From positions 8,770,328 through 8,834,327 of the forward strand of contig NC_092019.1 in assembly GCF_042242105.1 (NCBI RefSeq): DNA of 64,000 nt, written 5' to 3'. The stretch comes from Pempheris klunzingeri. Its lineage: Eukaryota; Chordata; Actinopteri; Acropomatiformes; Pempheridae. The notes beneath the pieces were generated by a model. It was not told the origin of the DNA. It made no database searches and saw only the letters and a program-made list of their open reading frames with translations. Shown here piece by piece: positions 1 to 12,300 of the stretch; within the stretch, counting starts at the first letter, position 1, and each line of letters opens with the position of its first letter. The position numbers and the translations under genes were made by a program.

Positions 1-212
1 TTGTTTTTGATTGTGATTTTTGTGGTTAATCATCTTGTTAGAGAACAGCATGTTATGCAATAAGTGCTGAAACATTGAACAGCTGGACAAAGTTTAGAGA
101 AGGTCACATTAAGTTCACCTGTAAAGGTTATAGGTGCATTCTGAAATTTAATCTGAAAGCTGAATATCCCTAACTTTTTGTGAGTAGTGTATATATAGTA
201 CATATATAGCAC

Positions 213-1306
213 ATAGTGCTCTGTGGCTCATGAGTAAGATGTTTCAATGTGCTTGTATTTGTATTTCATTGACTAACTTTCCACGTCTCTTTATTCATGG
301 TCATGGAACCATGACTGTGACTGTGTTTCAACTGTATGTATGGTGTATGTGTGTTTGCACGGAGAAGAAACCCCCATTACAGGAAGTCTAGATAGATACT
401 GACAGACAAACTGAACGAGACAGACTGACAATTGTTTCTAAGAGGTATAACCTCATTAAAATAACAATAGCGTATAGTGCTCTGGGGCTCATGAGCAAGA
501 TGTTTCAATGTGCTTGCGCATTCATTGACTAACTTTTCACGTCTCCTTATTCATGGTCATGGAACCATGACTACCCCAACATACAATTAACTGAATCACG
601 TAGCCTCTGTGGTAACGCTGTAACTTGTTTCTCAATCCTTGCCCTCAGGGCACATTCCTCTGCATTTTTTAAGTGTTTGTTCATTCGAAGCAAGTGTCCT
701 AGAGCAGGGGAAGTGCACCCCCAGGACCAGGATTGAGAAACACCACCCATAGTTTTGTCTGTGTATCACTGCAGCAAGTTGGACACATTGTGGAGTATAA
801 TGTAATTGTTTATCAAACATTAGAATATCACATATGAAGATATACTTTGACAGGTCTAGACCGTTCTTAAACTGTGACATATCCAAGATATGTCAACCGT
901 GTCGGCACACCTGAAATCAGCTCAGACATCTCAGTCAGTCATTTTCCAATATGTGTGAACGGATGTGAGTGAAGCTCAATATTTCCAAATGGCTTAATGA
1001 TATTTTTTTATATTGTGTGCAGATTGTGACAAGTTTCAACTGTATGTATGGTGTATGTGTGTTTAGTCAGTGTGTTTGCACAGAGAAGAAACATCCATTA
1101 CAGGAAGTCTAGATACAGACAGACAAACTGAACGAGACAGATTGACAATTCGTTTCTATGAGGGATAACCTCATTAAGATAACAATAGCGTATAGTGCTC
1201 TGTGGCTCATGAGCAAGATGTTTCAATGTGCTTGTTCATTCATTGACTAACTTTCCATGATTACCCCAACATACAATGGACTGAGAACCAAGTAGCCTCT
1301 GTGGTA
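213..1306. repeat. Direct duplication of about 280 bp plus a third partial copy
   Basis: The stretch at about 326-613 recurs at about 1033-1306 with scattered substitutions and small indels. Shared landmarks are a run ending in TGTATGGTGTATGTGTGTTT, then GAAGAAAC, CATTACAGGAAGTCTAGATA, AACTGAACGAGACAGA, ATAACAATAGCGTATAGTGC and GCCTCTGTGGTAA. A third, shorter copy lies at 215-336 and begins AGTGCTCTGTGGCTCATGAG. The 420 bp between the two long copies is not repeated. No open frame or element protein is visible. It may be a local segmental duplication or two copies of a non-autonomous repeat. Confidence 0.75.
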
Positions 1307-1882
1307 AACCTGCAACATGCAGAAATTGGCGGCAGCGTTTCACCACCTCCTCCCCTGATAAACCTTTTTGAGGACAACGTCCGTATAGTGATTGCCTCGT
1401 CTCCTTCATGGTTCAAGGTTCATTTATTTGTATTTTGCACCACAGAGTTGTATATAAATTCAAATGGTAATCTCTTCATGATGCATACTTTATATGCAGA
1501 TCAAATTTTAAAAAAGTAAATCCTGTTGCGGACTGTCTCTGATGTCCATTTCAAGTAAATCACCTAAAAAAATCCTCCTTGTTACTCCTGAACTCACCTC
1601 AGAATACATCTGTACATCGCAAACAGGAAGTATACTATATAATAAAATACAGGAGTGTGGCATACTTTTACTGTTTTCCACTTTGCCAAAATGTAAACAA
1701 ACACGGAAAAGAAGGGTGTTGGGGCACATAGTTGTTAAAAACATGTCTGGGGGGACACACAGTGTCAGACTTTAACTAATGTTCCTTTAGCATCGTTGTC
1801 TTTCACTTACAGTAGAAGTTAGTACTTGCAACAGTCTTGTGATTCAGTACTGTATTATCTGCCGTTCTATTGTTTTCTGTAG

Positions 1883-4063
1883 GTACAATCTGGATGCAGG
1901 AGATTATCCCGCTGGTGCTGAATGGGGGGGACCTGACACCGATCCAAACCATTCCTAACTGGGACAGGGTCCCCTGGCTGGAGGAGAAAAGATTAGCGTG
2001 TGTTGTGGATCAGCTGAAGTCTCCACGGGCGCTGGTCTCACATTTACCTTACAAGCTCATGCCCCCCTCTTTCCACGCCTCCAAAGCCAAGGTAAGTGGG
2101 GGGGGGGGCTTTATGTAAGACTCCTGTGTGAACATGTGCAAGTAAGTCACCTGCAGCCCCGACATACTGAATTATTGTACATGAGAGAAAATACAGGCAG
2201 ATGTGGGTCCTGGTGCACCATCCAGGAGTTCATTGTTGATTTTATTTTGGCATCAATGATTAGAGGATCTTCCTACTGTGGGTTTTTATGTGACAGCTTC
2301 TTTAGATTTTCTCTCAGTGATTGTTTGTCTGTAACCAGCACTGTCATGGTTCAGCAATGGTCTCCTTCCATATTTCATATTTAACAGACATTTCCCCCTT
2401 TTTGTTATATAATTGGTCTCTTGTGTCTCTGCCGTAGGTGATCTATGTCATAAGGAATCCCAAAGACGTCATGGTGTCATCGTACTACTTCCACCAGATG
2501 GCAGGATTCCTCCCGGATCCAGGAACCTTTGAGGAGTTCATGGACAAGTTCCTGGAGGGTGAAGGTCAGAAGTCTCGGTCCACATAAAGTGTTTACTCTG
2601 AGGAATGTGTGAATTTCTGCAGTAGACTGATTCGGCATTTTGTTGTATTACGTTGTGAACAGATATTGGCTGCTTTGTGAAAGACTAAGTCATCTTTGTT
2701 TGTCGTCAGTGCCAAAGCAGAGCAGTGGTTGACTGTGCTTACGCTGTTGTCCGTGTTGTCTGCAGTGATGTTCGGAAAGTGGACGGAGCATGTGAAGAGC
2801 TGGAAAAACACAGAGCTGGGAGACAGAATACTGTACATCACATATGAAGAAATGGTTCAGGTAAAACACTCTCTAGAACTCACACAGGCTAATGCTGAGT
2901 TTATGTTAAAAAATGTAAAGAGGTGACCATGAGCATGAGCAAATTGTCTCTTAGAGCAGCGGCCATGTGGTGAGGCACCTGTGTATAATTTTTGATTTCC
3001 CTGCTCTTACGTTGTGTTTCCAACTGTGCTGTAAATATGCGTTTACTTTAGCGCTACAAACAACTAGAAAACATGTTACCAAATTACATTTTGACAAAAC
3101 CTTTCAATGTAAAAAAGTACCTGGTTAATAATTTTTGAGTTAATTGAAGTTTTAAAAATTTTTTAAAATAAAATAAATATATATATATATATTTTATAAC
3201 GATATAAAAATATACAGGAAATGTGTCAGTGTGACGACGTGTGGGAGCATCTGTTCATTCAGACAGGGATGTCTACAAGAGTCAATGTTGTGTTTGTATT
3301 GTAATACCACCGCATATTATATCAAAAAACGAATACCGAAACTAATAACAACCAAACTAAAACGAAACAACATGAAATAGGAAAACCCACACTGGAAACT
3401 AACTGAAACCACACTGAATGGGAAAACAAAACTTTAAAGCAGAATAAACATAAAAATGAAGGAAAAACAAAAAGGTAAAAAAAAAAGCTCTGCAAAAGAG
3501 GTCATATAGAAAGTTGTTCATTTTGCCGATGACGATCACATAAATGAAAGACCCTCTTTTAGGACCTTCCTGCGGCTGTCAGGAAACTGTCAGGATTTGT
3601 GGGCAGTAATCTGAGCGAGGACGTCATCCAGAAGATCGCAGAGCACTGCTCCTTCCACACCATGAAGGTCAACCGCATGTCCAACTTCAGCCTCATCCCC
3701 AAACTATACATGGACAGCGAAAAATCTCCATTCCTCAGAAAAGGTGAGCGTGCTCTGATTTTATCGAACCTGTTTGACCGCCTTGAAATGTCAACCTGGT
3801 TGAAGGTGCTCAGTTCAGTTTCGCAGAGAGATGTAACCAGATGTAACCAGATATGTTGGCGTATTTTTAGGTTTCTGCTAAAGACTCAATGTTTTTCCAC
3901 ATCAGAGATTAGTTGTGTTCATGTGTGTGTGTGTGTTTTTGTGAAAGGCATCGCAGGAGACTGGGAAAACCATTTCAGCCCAGAGCAACTGGCTAAATTC
4001 ACATCTGTCATTCGCAAAGAGCTGGAGAACGAGAGCTTCTCCCTGCCTTGGTGCTTGGATTGA
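1883..4063 (+). CDS. Cytosolic sulfotransferase, SULT2-like (5' exon(s) missing from window)
   Basis: Transfers sulfonate from PAPS to hydroxyl or amine groups of small molecules (steroids, bile alcohols, xenobiotics) in the cytosol. Coding exons: 1883-2091, 2438-2564, 2766-2860, 3563-3743, 3948-4063 (TGA). All have AG/GT borders and join in frame to 241 complete codons. Exon one starts in the middle of a Gly codon (G-T-I-W-M-Q), so the PAPS loop PKSG must end an upstream exon; none was found in 1-1882. Visible family marks: SHLPYKL with the catalytic His, RNPKDVMVSSYYF (3'-phosphate site), FGKW, ITYEEM, FLRKGIAGDW (C-terminal PAPS loop) and KFTSVIRKE near the dimer motif. MSNFSLIP and the LPW-type C-terminus favour SULT2 over SULT1 or SULT3, but the subfamily is uncertain. 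Oddity: the usual Lys after GDW is Glu. No frameshift or internal stop is seen. Confidence 0.9.
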
Positions 4064-5286
4064 ACAGCAGCTGGAAAACAGGAAACATCTGTGGGAACAA
4101 AGTCAAGGCTCACACATATCAGGCATCGAAGGAAATTAGTGCCAAGTGAGCCAAAACTCTACGTTCCCTTTGATTTTAACAATCACTACACGCATATCAC
4201 TACATTTTAGAATTTTTACAAAACACTACTTCTTATTATTAAGAACAATTTTACAATTTATTACAATTATTCAGTATGAATATTTAGTCACTTAATGTGT
4301 TGGTCCTGCGCCTGCCAGAAAACATGTCCTTGTAATTTGTGTCAAACTACCAAAAAGGAAATGCTGCTGCAACAGTGAACATTGTGATCCCTCACGGCTC
4401 AGATCATTGAACATCGGTGCTCCAATATCAGACATACTTTGTTGTTTTTCTACTACTAAAGGATTAAGAGAACAGCACTGACTTCTTGCTGCTAAAGATG
4501 TTTATGTGCTGATAACTGCCTGCTAAGTACCTTTTAATTGTTGTCCCTACTAATAAGTTACTAAGTGTGTAACTAACAAGGAATCACTTTGGACACCAAA
4601 TATTACATAGTGTTTTTTGCTAATTAAAAGCAAATTAATTTGCACAAAGAGGTATTGCATACAGGAATTTACCCAATAGAAGCGTACTTACTATACTATA
4701 CTATACCCGTGTACCTGCTACTGTGTTGGCTTTTTTTCTTTTTTGTTCATGAATTATAAGTTGTTATATAAGTTGTCTATTTGTGTACATGAGAGAGCAA
4801 ATTACTGCCTCTGTAACAGAGTAAGAACAGTCGCCATTTTACAAACGTTTTGACTCAATTTTTTCACCACTTTCAACCTGCCAGACACTTCACACAAGAA
4901 AATGAAAAGAAAAGAAAAGTGGTTTGTTAATTAAAATTGTCAGGTTTTAATGATTTATTTGTTTACCCTTCATTGATGCTGTTTTACTGGATTCCTTTGT
5001 ACTTCAAGAAAGTCGATTAAGTTGACATTTACTTGATTAATTAAACTCTTATATTGTTTCAACTTTTGATTCATTGCTGAAAAATCACTGATTTATAGTC
5101 ATTCCTATTACATGTTTAAAGCTTTCTTTGGCCTTAAAACATATGAATGAAGTACTAAAAAAAACATTCTAGGTGTTCCCTTTAAGGGACTTGTCTGTAG
5201 AAGTTGCTCAGCCAATGAAATAACATTTTCCTGGAAGCGCAAACTTGGCACTACAACGTCTTGTGTTCACAAAACACATGTTTGTA
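4064..5286. other. Sulfotransferase 3' UTR and intergenic DNA
   Basis: AT-rich sequence after the sulfotransferase stop codon. A possible ATTAAA poly(A) signal lies at 4623-4628; no strong AATAAA follows the stop closely. No coding exon recognised. Confidence 0.3.
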
Positions 5287-5369
5287 TACCAGGGTGAGTA
5301 CGCTGAGTGCTTTGGGAGTCAGTCGTCATAGTACAGCGGAGCAGGGAAGGCGTCACAGACAGCTGCTAG
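5287..5369 (+). other. Possible orphan non-coding first exon
   Basis: A more GC-balanced stretch ends in a strong donor (CTAG/GTGAGTCA, intron from 5370). It is preceded by an AGCCAATG box near 5211-5218. No downstream partner exon could be identified with confidence. It could be an untranslated first exon of the NCAM-like gene 14 kb away, part of a lncRNA, or chance. Confidence 0.18.
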
Positions 5370-8300
5370 GTGAGTCATAGGGACCAGTGAAAACTGTTGA
5401 AAATTATGTGTCTAAAGTAACTAGGACATTGTTTCTGGAAACACAAATGGTGAGGGTTTTTTTTCTTTAGATTAGCTGCATAAATGAAATTTCATTCAGC
5501 TTCATTATCAGGGCGGTGCAGAAATCTTAAACCCCAAACTATCTGTATGGCTAGATAGCACAAGATTTTAATTAATTTTAATTCAATGTTAATATTTTAT
5601 TGTATTTCATTCAGGTAAACAAAGCCTGAATTATATTTTACCAACAACCTTGTACTGTATTGAGAGAGGGTCTAACCATGTTTAACTTTCCACTGAGCAC
5701 TGCTGTACATTCAGATGCACACGACCATGAAGACACAATGTGCTGATGTAAAGGAGAGGTAGATGATTATAATAAGGACAAGAAGTTCATGGACAAAATC
5801 AGTGAATAAACTGGATAAGAGTAAGTTAAGTTTAGTAGCAGCTTTCAAAGACAGACTTTACTGAGAGCTTTAATACACAGTAAAACCAGCCACCAATATT
5901 TCTGAGCCTTGAGATTAAGAATTACACAGACAGTGCATCTACTCATCTGTCACACAGACCTCTCCCATTCAGGGACAGGGAAGCCCAGTTAGTACCAGTG
6001 GGTTTAGATAGTATTTCTACACACTACCATGTTACTATACACTAATTGAGCACACCCTTTGTAAAAGAAGTATTTATTTCTGGTATCTCTCATCTTTGGA
6101 AATGTTTGCATCCCAACAGAACAGTCAAACATACAGTATAAAAAGCAGTGATTGTCTGAGAAATATCGCAGCAGATCACTTCTTGTGAATCAATCAATAG
6201 ATAGATTGTAATCATAACACTTTGATACGTAAATAATGAATAAACTTTAAATGATTTGATAATTAAATGACTGTTGACAGAAGAACAATAGAAACTCACA
6301 AATCTTGTTGGACTGTTGTTGTTTCTGTCATCTTCAGCTCTATATTTCAGTGAAGTGGGTGAAGAAAATACTAGCAAAGGCAGACATTGTAGTAGGCAGT
6401 CCTAACCACAGAGGGGAGCTAGTGTGGCTCCTACAGAAAAAAAGACTGAGTTGTCCTTTCAAGATCCAAGTTATAGAAATGTGTGGTGTCTCTTTATAAA
6501 TCACAGTCTTTTCTAAGACAGTCAAGTTTTCACGGAGGCAAAGGCATCAATAAACATTAAATAAGCATTAAAACTGAAACTGACTAAACACCATTGACGG
6601 AAACTGCAGGAAGAGCTGGTGTGGGAGTAAAAGCCATGATGAATGATGAACAGGTATTTTTATTGATATGGTCATTGTTGGCATCAGGGATCGTCATTTT
6701 GGAGAAAGAAAGCACAGCTGGTTTGTAGCGGAGGGACAGGTGTGGGTGAGGACATGAGGTGGAGGTTAGTCAGTGTGAGGGAGAGTCACAAATGGCTAGG
6801 GCCTGTTTTCCCAACAGGAAAAGGCCCGATTTTTGCAGAAGAGGTTGAAATTGTCAATATTTTAATTGAATTGTCACATTGCAAGATATACAGGTATAGT
6901 ACAGCCAGGTGTGAACGACCCAGGCAGAGTGGAGGGCTGTTGACCATGACGGAGTTTGTTGAAGTCTCTTTTTAGTGGTTCAGAGGTCTGACTGTCATTA
7001 CAGCCTATGTGGAGGACTACACTGTGAGTGTAGCAGTGCACCTGTGGATGGAGAAAGGAGGGCAGAGAAGCACACATTACTGGTGTGAAGTGTCCTGTGT
7101 AAAGCTCTGGGGTGGGAGGAGAGCCCAGGTAGGACAGGTGGAGCTGTCGGAGGAGACAGAGGAGCAGACAGCAAACATGAGCACCGACGTGATTGTTTGC
7201 AGAAGCAGGCACAGCAACTACACAGGCAGAATCCCTGAACTAAAAACTGCAAGGAGAAGGAGTGAGAGAGCATCTGGACCCAGGATCAGGTTATTACACA
7301 AATTCTCTGCCAAACCTCAAAATATTAGGCCAAGCTCTAGTTACCAGATATATTTGTATTCAGATCTTCGTACAGAAAGAGGTGCAGCTTCCCTTTGAAC
7401 TGTAGGAAGAGTCTAGTTGAAGTCTGTCAGTCGTAGAACCAGAATTAAGTTTATTGACAAGTACGTTTTCACCTTATATTTTTTTATATATTTCTACAAC
7501 ACACTCTCACTCTTCCTATATCTGGACACTTTACCATGATCTTAGTCCATTTCACCTCAGTGTCAAATTGTTGTTATTGAGTATTTTGATTTCTTTTACT
7601 CTACATTTCTCTCCAACATCGTTGCACATGAGAAGAAAATATTTTTCAAGACTAAAATAAAGGTTTGAATCAATGTATATTTCATAATCCAGAGCTATAA
7701 CCAAATCACACGTCCTGTTTTATCACTGACGTGTATGTGTCACTGTGCAGCAGCAGTAACTGTTCTTAAACTAACTGTAGCTGGATTGAACCTCTCTGTG
7801 TCTGTCTAACAGGCTGATCAGTGCTCTGACATCTTTAATCACTTAGATCCAGTGGTACACTTAAACTGATACGCTATGCTCCTTAACTGACTGATATAAA
7901 AGCCTGCAATATGAAGCCTCTTTCCTACGACAAATACTAGTGCAGTACGCACATAAAACTGAGTAAAAGAGAAAAAGTTGTTATAAGTTTTAACTGTTTC
8001 TCATGTCCATGTATGTATATTCTTTGAGTTTCATGTTCCCCTGTTTTTTTTCTTCAAAACTTGGACAAACTGAGTCTAGGATGTGAGGTTGAGCATCAAA
8101 AGACACCACTGCTTCAGGGATGTGCTGTATCATCAAATGCGTGGAACAGTTTAATTTCGATCCATCAGCTCTACCAGCAGTTCAGACAGATTTAACATAA
8201 CAACACAATGAGAAATTAATTCATCCCAAAGTTTAATTGTGAATTTCATGTATATAATTCCATCTGGATGATGCTAAAAAAGATGTAGGATTTAAGAAGT

Positions 8301-8849
8301 TTTAAATCCCACAGACATTCACTGATCATTACCTTGACTGAAACCACTACGACATTAAACAGTGTTAATATCCTCTCCCTTATGTCCTTTATTTTACTTT
8401 TTAAACTGTACATAACACTGAAAATGTGGTTAATGCTGTAGCTCCTCCGAATGTGTGTTTGTATTTGCGTGTCCCTCCCATCTCTCCGTCCCCTGAGTTC
8501 TGACACTACTTCAATTACATGGTGGCCTTTTGTTCCGGTGTGTGTGTGTGTGTGTGTGGAGGCAGACGGTGTGGTGCCTGCTCCAGGACACCCACCTCGT
8601 TGCCGCCTTGTGCCCACTGGTCCTGCCCTGGGCTGCCCACAGGATGCTAGCCTGCTTTGATGCCCTCTTCTCATCAACATACTGTAGACGCACACACTCA
8701 CACAAGATAGCCAATAACTCCTCAGAAGACCCCGTTATCTTTGTTAAGTCTGTAACACTCAGTCAGCCTTCTTAAGTCTGTTGACTTCCTCCACCCGGGG
8801 CGACGCTCACATTTATCCGATGAAGCTCCAGTGAAGGACAACCAAAAGT
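5370..8849. other. Non-coding region, nothing recognised
   Basis: Several short open frames occur (for example around 6874-7400) but none has family motifs, codon-like composition or paired splice sites that I trust. A (GT)n tract lies at 8538-8558. No RNA gene seen. Confidence 0.35.
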
Positions 8850-9310
8850 TTTTGATCAGCTGCAGTGTTTGGAAAAGGCTGCTCGAGCCGGAGGGTTATG
8901 AGATTCATTCAGTGCAGATCTGATGTCTTCTGCAGCATGAGTCAATTAGCATTTTCAGTCAGCGCAGCAGGTAAATGGAGATCAGTTCCCACACATATCA
9001 GAGAATACACAAGCTTCAGTATTTTTAAAGCAGCACATAAAACATGGCTCAAGACAAACCGATCATGTGGTCTCTGATCTAAACCTTTTCATCGAACCAG
9101 CTGTTTTCCAACATGGAAAATATTTAATATTTTGTATGATTTTGTTTGATATGTGATGTGCTGTTGTGCACATTCTTTTGTGTTTAATAGTTTGTATTGT
9201 GCTGTATTTTTTACACCTTCCTGCCCTGCATAGATGTAAATTAGCTATATTTAACTCTGGCTTCATTGTTGTGTTCACTGTGTTGTGCATAGGTTAGATA
9301 AACTAAACTA
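8850..9310 (+). mobile_element. Degraded LINE (non-LTR retrotransposon) 3' end
   Basis: The frame at 8865-9077 reads W-R-S-V-P-T-H-I-R-E, then F-S-I-F-K and K-T-W-L-K-T-N-R, then a stop. This resembles the WNSLP-x-x-I-R...F-K...L-K-x-W-L tail at the end of LINE ORF2 proteins in fish. An AT-rich 3' region follows, ending in GATAAACTAAACTAAACC at about 9298, a plausible decayed tail repeat. Only the C-terminal end is present, as expected for 5'-truncated copies. The family (L1, L2 or Rex type) cannot be fixed by eye. Confidence 0.5.
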
Positions 9311-12300
9311 AACCTTTGTCAACCCAAAGCTGTCAGTTACCCTTGGACAGAGCCAGGCAAGCTGTTTTCCTCTGTTTCCAGCTTTCTATAAAGAGCAGGT
9401 CAAGACCAAACTCTTTAATAAAGAGAGAGACCCAACAATTCAAGAATTCAAAATGAAGGATTCAAGAATCCCCACGTGAGCAAACATGTTGGTCACCTGT
9501 TCCTTTTTAGTTCTAGAGATACTTTTGTTTTCAGTCATGCAGTTCATACTCACGCAAAACCTAAAGGCCTGAAACTGATCCACAAACCTTTCAACGGGAA
9601 ACTACGTCATCAAACCTGCACTCCCTGAAGCGGAGTATTTTATGTTTCTGTATCATTTGCATGGCTAAATTGTCCGTGCTTGATGTCCTTGTTAGATACA
9701 TACCTACAGCCTGCTGCCATCGCTCCCGTGGGTCATATATCCTGCTGTAGACATCTGCAGATAGACCAGAGATAACATACAGTGCTCCATCTAAACATCC
9801 TCTCCTGCCTGTTTGTATGGCACAGGAAAGTCATCATGCACCATCACCCTTGTATGCCCTCTTGTTATACACAGTACAGGATTATGATGCATAACACTCA
9901 AGGTGTTTCACCATATTCATCTTTTAATTAGATATGCAACACAGTTTGTTACTTTTTGACTTCTTTTACTGTTGCTGTGTCCTTAACTCCTTTGTCCTCC
10001 ATTATTGATGAATTAAATGATTCATACATCTGTGTGACATCTATCTGTATAATGTGTCTGCGTTCTCTAGATCGAACACGACCAGGTCTTCATGAGAATA
10101 CAATGGTATTTCAACGGTATCTCACGTCAACCAGCTCAGAGCTGCTTAGTCAGTTTCTATTTTAATCCTTTCCTCTTCTGCTTTGTGATAGACGCAGACA
10201 ACATATACATTCTGTCTGGCTACATACTATCTGTCCCATCCATCCATCCCTCCGCCATCTACATCCCCTCCATCTTCTCTCCTGTTGGCAGTAAATGCAC
10301 CAACAACGCTTGCAGTATATGCTTCCCCACAACAAGGGGCCTATACAGTGGTAGATTCAGCCAACAGGTAAACAGGTAGGATTTTCAGACATGTGAATAA
10401 CTCAAAATTTCTCAAACACACACACAGACACACACACTCCTCAGTCACGCCCCACCCAGGGTGTCTGCACAGTCCCTGGCCGTGGGGCAATTAGCAGTAA
10501 TGGCAGGAAGCTAGTTAGTGTTATCTGCTGCCATGGCGGCCTCCACAGACCCTGGACCGGTCACGTAGAGACACAGAGTCAGACACAGAGCCTGGGAGGA
10601 GGGAGGAAGAGGAGGAGGAGGCAAAGTAATGAGACTTGAGAGAACCAGGAAATAAATATATAGTAAATAAACTTAAATGTTCTTTTTTTTGGTTTATTCT
10701 GTTCTGTGCTCAGTCTTTGTTGTCCAAGTTTGTCCAAGCAGAAACAATAACAAAAACATTAAATTGGCTATTAATCAGCAATTAATAAACCACAACACAT
10801 GATTCCTCAGATGCATTGCATACATTTCATGTCGGCTATTCTGGGTAACAAAAATGACATAGTATCCCATCTATGTGCCACTTAGTCTTCTGCGTTATGG
10901 CTCCTGGCTCCAGTTACGAAGTCTCTCTTGTTTCAGCTGCATGTCTGTCTTCCTGTGTGCATGCATGACACTACACACATGTCAAGGAATGGGTGGCTGC
11001 GTGGGTGTGTTTTGGGGGCAATAGTGATGACGTTATGAGTAGTGCTGCAGAGCGTAAGAGGATGTGGCCCAGGAGGCCAAAAAAGACTAAACAAAATAAA
11101 CAACAGAAATCCCTGAATGAGGCTCCAACTCGACAGTCACGTACTGTAGGTTTGACCAGCTCCACGTCACATCGTCAGACTGGCAGGCGCATATGGATGG
11201 AGGCGTTCAGGGTTCTCTGTGATTGTATTTACGCAACATTCATATCTACATCCAGCAGGTTTGTTGTTATATCAACTTGAGTTTCTTGGAAGACTGAATA
11301 AAAAACTATTGATATTAACGGAGTGTCGTGGAGCTCAATAACCACTAAATTACCACTATTATATACATTGTTTTAATGCATGACTCAGGCTGTCAAATCA
11401 CAAAAGTAATATTTAAAACACTAAGCATTTTCTCAGCATGTTTTATTTTCACAGTTTAAATTATTGTAACTAAGCAAAAAAAATCTCATTGTTCAGTATG
11501 TTATATTCTAAAAACCAATAAAAGAAGCAAGATAGGCTGAGAAAATCTGAGCGGTTTAAAAAGGACTGAAATGTTCTTTATCTTCGCGACAGGTTAATGT
11601 TAGTGTGTCTTTGGGCAGTCCACTCAAATGCTTGAATAGTCAGGTGTAGCTTCCAGGTAAGCGATAATAACATGGACTATTGCATCATTGATGTGCTTGG
11701 TAGTTGTGTTTGTGCCTCTAGTCTATGTTAATGTCTGCACGCTTAATCTCATGAGTCTGAACATTCAGGTTTCTGCCTGTAAACTCTGATTTGCACATGT
11801 GCGTTCAGTTCAGTTTACTCCACAGACCTCTGAAGGTTTCATACAAACTTAAAGGATAAGTTTAAATACTTTTGTATGTACATGTACACAGTTTTTGTCC
11901 TAATCATTTCCCCTGTCTGTACTCGCTGCGTCCTGATGCTGCTCTAATGTTAGTGACGGGGACAAAGTCTTCAGTCTGTGGAGAAATACGTTTCAGAGTC
12001 AAACTTAACATGTGACTTCAGCGAGTTGAGCTTCTATTCCAAACTGTCTTCTCAGTACAAAATTTCATCTTTTTGTTACTTTCAATGTGCTGCTTGGAAA
12101 ACAATGGCGAATGTAATTGAAAGGTTACGCACATGATAGACTGTGGCCGTTGTTGTGGACACAATGTTTTTTTTGGGTCCTGCAATTGAAAGTTTGACTT
12201 CACGATGTAGCTTACCCATTTCTTTCAACATGCATAAGATATTTAACCACGTTATCCATCTAATACGTTAATTAGACTTAATTTCAGAAGGGTGGTGCAG

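Noticed and set aside
1301..1519. Open frame as sulfotransferase exon 1
   Set aside because: It contains FEDNVRIV, vaguely like the region before the PAPS loop, but has no PKSG, no donor with the needed phase, and overlaps the duplicated segment.
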